A stretch of DNA of 64,000 nt from Diacronema lutheri. Lineage: Eukaryota > Haptophyta > Pavlovophyceae > Pavlovales > Pavlovaceae. Where the stretch lies: the NCBI GenBank assembly GCA_019448385.1, contig JAGTXO010000016.1:744001-808000 (forward strand), read 5' to 3'. Below are positions 59,050-64,000 of the stretch, one piece after another. Made by a program: the position numbers and the translations under genes. Each line of letters opens with the position of its first letter. Positions within the stretch are counted from its first letter, which is position 1. A model generated the notes under the pieces. The model saw only the letters and a list, made by a program, of their open reading frames with translations. It searched no databases and was not told the origin of the DNA.

Positions 59050-60288
59050 TCACGGCCCGCGCAGCTCGAGCGCCTTCTTGTAGATGTTGCGCGCGGCGTT
59101 GAAGTCCCGGTCAAAGATGGTTCGGCACCACGCGCAGCGCACGAGCGTCTTGACGACGCGGTTGGTCATCGGGCTCGACGGGTCGTGCTTGCGCACGCGG
59201 ACCTGCCAGCGCGTCTTGGTGAAGAAGTCGCAGCAGCTCTTGCCGTCGCACTTGCTGCAGTCCTGCGACGTGTAGCTCTCGTCGATGAAGCCGATCGTGT
59301 AGCCACGCGCGCGGAAGGCGTCGACGATGCCCATCGTCTGCGACGGCATCTTGCCGCGCTCGTGCCACTTGCCAAACTTGGGGTAGTGCAGCTGCAGACT
59401 CCAGTCGCCGACCGCGATCACGACCTCGCCCGGCCCGCCGTACGTCGCCGCGAACGCGTCGACCATCCTGCTGTGCGCGCGCTGGTGGTTGGAGTAGGCG
59501 TGCATGCGGTGCGTGCGGAACCACTCGTGCCCGTACGCGCCTCGCAGCAGCTCGCGCGCCTCGCGACGCTCGTCCTCGTTGAGCAGCGGCGCGCCGTGGC
59601 CGTCGCGGCCCGCGAGCGCCTCCTCGAGCTGCGCGATCGAGCGGCGCTGCGGGTCGCCGCGCACGACTGTCATCTTCTTGCGCCGCAGCATCCGCTCCGT
59701 CGCGCGGCGCTCGCCGGCGAGCCGCCGGTGCCGCGCCGCCGACCAGCTGAGCGTGCGCGGACGCGTCGCGCCGAACAGCGCGCACGCCCACGCGAAGAAG
59801 AGCTTGTTCTTGCCCGGGTCGAACACGACGATCTGCTCGGGCGTGTAGCGGCGCAGCGTCTCGCGGTCGAGGTAGTCGGTGCGCCCGAGCTCGTCGCGCC
59901 CGCCAAGGCGACTCGCGAGTGGCGCGTCGCACGTGCGCAGGACGGACGCGGCCTTGCCGTCCGTCTGGATCGACGAGACGTGGCCACCCGCGCGGTTGGC
60001 GCGCCGGAGCGCGCGCGACTCGGTCATCTTGAACACCACGTTGAAGATGCGCGTGCGGTTGCTGCCTGCGGTGATCGGCAGCCCCGCGCGGTAGCCTCTG
60101 CCGACCGCCCGCTCAAAGTCCTCGGTGCAGCGCAGCCAATCCTGGAGGAAATGGGCGTCGATGCGGAGGAAGTGGCCGACGATGAGGCTCTTCTTGCCCG
60201 AAAGGCGCTTCGGGCCGATCGGCTTGTCGCCGTTGGCCTGCCGCGCGGCGTCGAGCACGCGGAGCATCGCCATGTACCCGTCGCCCAC
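59050..60288 (-). CDS. Fanzor (TnpB-like RuvC, RNA-guided nuclease family)
   Basis: A 412-residue frame with the full catalytic set of the family: RuvC-I Asp157 in VVFDPGKN, RuvC-II Glu337 in IDESYTSQDC, RuvC-III Asp395 in FDRDFNAARN, and a zinc ribbon with Cys344/Cys347 and Cys385/Cys388 (SKC, CAWC). This matches eukaryotic Fanzor proteins, relatives of the IS605/IS607 TnpB that cut DNA guided by an omega RNA. The frame is entered at a GTG (60288) or an ATG at 60273; an in-frame stop lies just upstream after a plausible peptide (ELFDADYDGDHNMG), so an upstream exon may supply the missing N-terminal lobe, present in the two other Fanzors of the window. It is head to head with the next Fanzor. 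The C-terminus ends right after the RuvC-III motif with no tail, and the hairpin cluster follows. Confidence 0.85.
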   Translation of the reverse strand: MGDGYMAMLRVLDAARQANGDKPIGPKRLSGKKSLIVGHFLRIDAHFLQDWLRCTEDFERAVGRGYRAGLPITAGSNRTRIFNVVFKMTESRALRRANRAGGHVSSIQTDGKAASVLRTCDAPLASRLGGRDELGRTDYLDRETLRRYTPEQIVVFDPGKNKLFFAWACALFGATRPRTLSWSAARHRRLAGERRATERMLRRKKMTVVRGDPQRRSIAQLEEALAGRDGHGAPLLNEDERREARELLRGAYGHEWFRTHRMHAYSNHQRAHSRMVDAFAATYGGPGEVVIAVGDWSLQLHYPKFGKWHERGKMPSQTMGIVDAFRARGYTIGFIDESYTSQDCSKCDGKSCCDFFTKTRWQVRVRKHDPSSPMTNRVVKTLVRCAWCRTIFDRDFNAARNIYKKALELRGP

Positions 60289-60362
60289 GTTGTTGCTCTC
60301 GCCCGGCGGGCGGTATCAACCCATGTTGTGGTCGCCATCGTAGTCGGCGTCAAAGAGCTCCC

Positions 60363-60773
60363 AAGCTGCTGTGGTCCGGCGACACGGCCGGCGCGGCGCC
60401 GCGGCTGCCGCCCGCGCTCGCGCAGCACGCCGACTGGCTCGTGCTCCCATGCGACTACAGCACGGATGACCCCAAGGTCAGGCACACGACCAACTACTTC
60501 CTGACGGTGCGCGCGCGCGCGCGCGCGCGCGCCGCGCGGCGCGCGCGGGGACGGAGGGGGCTACGCACGGGCCGGCCGCGCGACGGTGGCCGCGCCGTCC
60601 GCGCGGCGCGCGCGCGTGCCGCGGCGCGCCCCGCGCGCGCGCGCTCCGCGGCGTGGCGCCGCGGCCGGGCATGGACGGGCGCGCGCCGCGCGGACGACGT
60701 GCCGCGCGCGCGCGCAGCAGGGCCACGGCGCGCGGAGCGCTCGACGGCGCTGATGGCGTGCTCCCCGACCTCC

Positions 60774-60840
<67 letters not shown>

Positions 60841-62531
60841 TTCCTTCCCTTGCGTGCGCCGCGCAGCCGGATAAGGCGGCGATGGGCGCGTCGCTGCTCG
60901 CGCGCCTCGCGATGCTCTACACGCACGTCACCGGCGAGCCGCCGCCGTACGCGCTCTGCCCCCGGCGCATGAGCATGCAGAAGCGCTTTGTCGACCTGTC
61001 CGCGCAGGACCTGTACCTCCTGCTCGACGAGGACGACACGGCCTTCGTTCGCGAGTGGGCGCGCGAGCTGCCGACGGCCGACGGCGTGCCGCACGACGAC
61101 CCGCACAGCGCGACCAGCGACCCGCGCGTCAGGAACATGATCTTCGGCCACTTCGTCAACCTCGACGAGCGGGCGATGCGGTGGACAGGCCAGCAGCTGC
61201 CCGGCAGCGACGTGACGGCGGAGCAGCGGCCCACGTATGTCGGCACCGCCGTCCCACCCGCGACCGCGTCCGCCGGACCGCAGCTGGCGGTGTACCTGCG
61301 CCACAACGGCCACGCCTGGCAGGTGGTCGTGCCGGTGTTCAAGCCGCCGCCGCCCGGCGGCAGCAAGTCCTTCCTCGACGATTGGCGCGATCCCAACGAA
61401 ACGTTCGACGAGGCGACGCCCAAGCAGCTGGCCGAGGCGATCGAGGTGCACGGCCTCAAGACGGCCACGGTGGACCCCGGCTCCGACGGCTTCGTGACGT
61501 ACGCGCCGAACGGCCACGGGCTCGAGCCCACCTCGGTTCGCCTTACGCAGCGCGAGCGCGCCGCGCGCGCGGGGCACGCGCGCGAGCGCAGCAAGCTCGA
61601 GGGCGCGCGGCAACGGCCGCTCGTCGAGCCGGGCGCGCGCGCCGGCCCGTCGGGGCCGGGCGGCGCGCGGCCGCGCGCGCCGCGTGCTCCGCCGACGGCG
61701 GCCGCGCTCGAGGCGGAGCTCGGCGCGGCGCACGGCGGGCGCACCGCGCTCGGCGCGAACGACCAGGCCGCCTACGCGCGCGCGCACGAGCGCGTGCGAC
61801 GGGCTACGCTGCCCGTGTACGGCGCGCGCGCGCGGCTGCGCGCGCGCAAGCGGCGCGGCGGCGCGAACCGGCGCGAGTGCGCGCGCGCGGCGGCGCGGAT
61901 CGTGCGCGCGCACGCGACCGACCGAGGGCTGCGGCCAGACCAGCTGCTCGTGCTCTTCGGCGATTGGCTCCACCGGTCGCGTGGCGGCGGCTGCGTGCGC
62001 GGCAAGGCGCCGGCGCTCGGCGTCGGCGTGCTGTGCGCGCTGCGCCGGCGCGGCGTCGCGGCGACGCTCGTGCCCGAGCCGCTCAGCTCCAAGTGCTGCT
62101 CGCAGCTGCGCGAGGTGCGGGGCGCGCCCGCTGCGAGCGCGGCGCCGGCCGCCGACGCCGGCGCAGGCGCTCCCGCCGACGACGGCGCGCCAACGACGGC
62201 GGACGAGGCGGCGGGGCAGCCGCCGCCGCTGCAGCGATGCGGAGGCACGCTGCACCCGTACGCGCGCAGCTCGCCGAGCGGCCGCGGCGCGTGGCGGGCG
62301 ACGCGGTGCGACGCGTGCGGCATCATCTACCACCGCGACTGGACGGCGGCGCGCTGCATCTACCACGATGTGCTCGACATGGTCGCCGACCACCTCGGCA
62401 GGCATGAGCGCATCACGTCCGAGCCCGGCCGCTTCAAGCGCGTCAAGCAGGTCAAGGCCTTTTGGCAGCGCGCCCTCGGTCGCGAGAGAGAGCACGACGA
62501 GGGCGAGCTGCAGGTGAACGAAGACGAGGCG

Positions 62532-62563
<32 letters not shown>

Positions 62564-62566
62564 CGG

Positions 62567-62597
<31 letters not shown>

Positions 62598-62727
62598 GGC
62601 GGCGGCGCCGGCGCCAGCGGCAGCGGCGTTGGCGTCCTCGGCGGCGGCCGCGGCGGCGGACGCGGGGGCGGCCGCGGCAACGGTGCTGGTGCCGCCGGCG
62701 CCGCCGAAGGTGCCGCAGCCGCCGCCG

Positions 62728-62758
<31 letters not shown>

Positions 62759-63170
62759 TGCCGCTGCCGGCACCGGCACCGGCACGACCGGCGGCAACGC
62801 GCGAGGTTCGCTCGCGTCCGCACGCGACGCGGCGCCGGAGGCGAAGCGCCAGCGTCGCGTCAGCACGGCAGCCGCGAACGGCGCAGCCCCTCGCCGGTCG
62901 GCGGCGACCTTGCGGCGGGGCGGCTCGGCCAGCCCGAGCACGCGCGCCACGCCCCCGGGCCCGAAGCGGGCACGGGCGAGCCGCAGTGGCGCACAGGACG
63001 CGGCCGCCGCCGTGCGCGCGCGCGCGCACGCGGCGCCGCGCGTGGCGGCGCCGCGAGGCGGCGCAGCCGGTGGCGCGACGAAGCGCGCCTGCCACACCCT
63101 GCTGGAAACAACGCTTCATGGCGATCTTCAGCCTCAGCACGAGCCGCTTGCGGCTTCGCACGCCCCGTAA
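60363..63170 (+). CDS. Fanzor with long Gly/Ala tail, 5' end incomplete
   Basis: Two exons visible (60363-60506 and 60867-63170; intron GTGCGC...GCGCAG containing ~65 C residues), about 815 residues. RuvC residues: Asp in TATVDPGSDG (61473), Glu in LVPEPLSSKC (62076), Asp in YHRDWTAAR (62337), zinc ribbon CDAC just before. The region LPPALAQHADWLVLPCDYS...HTTNYFLT then ASLLARLAMLYTHVTGEPPPY aligns with CPAALDRHLPDM...HTTRYFLV and ALLCRLAHIHTQLTGRPPRY in the giant protein, showing common descent. The giant protein has ~90 more Fanzor-like residues upstream of this point, so this gene lacks its N-terminal start within the visible sequence: an upstream exon, or truncation where the minus-strand Fanzor begins. 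The C-terminal ~220 residues are Gly/Ala/Arg-rich, as in the giant protein. Confidence 0.8.
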
Positions 63171-63792
63171 GGGTCGTATAGAGCTGGATGTGCACGGCTT
63201 GGATGGTCGCCGTGCTGAGCTGGTAATGCTTCGGGCTGAGGCCACACGCGACGCTGTGCAAGCTCGGGCCCTCGGCGGAACTACACGGGACGTGGCCGGA
63301 TTGGCCAGCGCCATCCGACCCCACCACCGTCCTCCCTGCTCGTCGGTGTGTAGACGTCGAGGAAGCGGCACGCCCTCGAGCGTGCCACGGTGTCGCAGCG
63401 CGTACGCCTGCACTTCGTGCCCCACGTCGTCTTGGCCTCCGGCGCCGGCGGCCGCCATCCTCGTGGCCTTTCCCGCCCAGAAACTTCAGTTCCTGATCAT
63501 CATGAACGCACGGCGCAAATTGACGGCGAGAAAGCAGACGAGGAACGCGCACCTCAACGGCGCGGGTCACAAGCGGATCCACATGGTGCGCGCGCACATC
63601 GGCAAGCTCATGCTCTCGTCAAATTTGGGCAGGCAGCTGGAACACAAAGTCGAGAAAGCAAACAATCAGCTTTGGACCAAACAGATCGCCTGAGTCAGCC
63701 TCGGTGTCGTAGTATGTATGAGTAGAGATGTCAGATCAAGATGTCAAAGTAACGGCCTCCCTGCTCGCCGCGGCCTTGTCGGGCTCGCGGAT
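63171..63792. other. Spacer after the Fanzor gene, coding status unclear
   Basis: A plus-strand frame overlapping the Fanzor 3' end in another frame (from an ATG at 63118 to 63693) encodes MAIFSLSTSRLRLRTPRKGR and a basic C-terminus with KLQFLIIMNARRKLTARKQT. Codon use is less GC-biased than in shadow frames, so it may be a real small gene or another exon, but no family is recognised. Confidence 0.3.
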
Positions 63793-64000
63793 ATGGCAGG
63801 GAGGCCACTGGCGCTCATGCCCCCGGTGGCGGAGATGCCGCAGCCTTTCGCAATCGCGCTGATGGTCGCCACCCGGCTCCGCCACCTGCAGGCCATCGTC
63901 ACCTCGTACACGGGGATCTACGACTACCTCGTTTCGCACCGGCTCGGCCCCGATTTTGTCGACACGGCGACGGCGAAGCACGTGCTCGCGAACCTGCCCC
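63793..64000 (+). CDS. Unknown protein, N-terminal part cut by the window end
   Basis: An open frame from ATG 63793 reads MAGRPLALMPPVAEMPQPFA, then an amphipathic helix IALMVATRLRHLQAIVTSYT and GIYDYLVSHRLGPDFVD, running out of the window. Balanced composition (Tyr, His, Phe, Ile) suggests real coding sequence. The second ATG at 63817 could also be the start. No family recognised. Confidence 0.35.
   Translation, partial: MAGRPLALMPPVAEMPQPFAIALMVATRLRHLQAIVTSYTGIYDYLVSHRLGPDFVDTATAKHVLANLP

Overview
The window is about 75% G+C nuclear DNA from a eukaryote, most likely a unicellular alga with a secondary plastid, with a haptophyte as the best guess. Four things point there. Short spliceosomal introns usually open with GTGCGC and close with CAG. 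The diaminopimelate decarboxylase has an N-terminus shaped like a bipartite plastid-targeting peptide (signal sequence, then AGA|F). Microsatellites and poly-G/poly-C tracts sit inside introns. Fanzor genes, which are frequent in algae, occur three times. The taxon is inference; no rRNA or organelle gene is present to settle it.

Left part (1-23 kb) is host DNA, packed with alternating strands and very short spacers: the 3' part of a Gly-rich gene, a very long RIC1-like WD40 protein, an unknown gene on a shared divergent promoter, a two-PstS-domain/membrane-anchor/glutaminase fusion (6 exons), an MFSD14/TetA-like transporter, a MAP kinase (3 exons, TTY loop) and an ABC-F ATPase (6 exons, with satellite-filled introns).

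Middle part (23-55.5 kb) looks like accessory DNA. It opens with a degraded coiled-coil gene and an 864-bp foldback palindrome made of two opposed MITE-like units. Then come a PIF1-type helicase, a ubiquitin-specific-protease-like gene, and one enormous gene (35124-55198, one intron, about 6,650 residues). That gene strings together Ulp1-like cysteine protease folds, a large near-identical tandem repeat, a YqaJ-type nuclease, a chromodomain and a C-terminal Fanzor (TnpB-like RuvC) nuclease. Together they look like one giant mobile element of about 29 kb; no capsid, integrase or polymerase gene was seen.

Right part (55.6-64 kb) returns to host genes, a sterol C5-desaturase and lysA in divergent orientation. 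A second mobile block follows: two head-to-head Fanzor genes, the minus-strand one followed within 6 bp of its stop by a run of five strong hairpins, a good candidate for its guide (omega) RNA. The window ends in a partial unknown reading frame.

Most promising for follow-up: the Ulp1/YqaJ/chromodomain/Fanzor giant protein, the hairpin cluster beside the minus-strand Fanzor, and the PstS-PstS-glutaminase membrane fusion.
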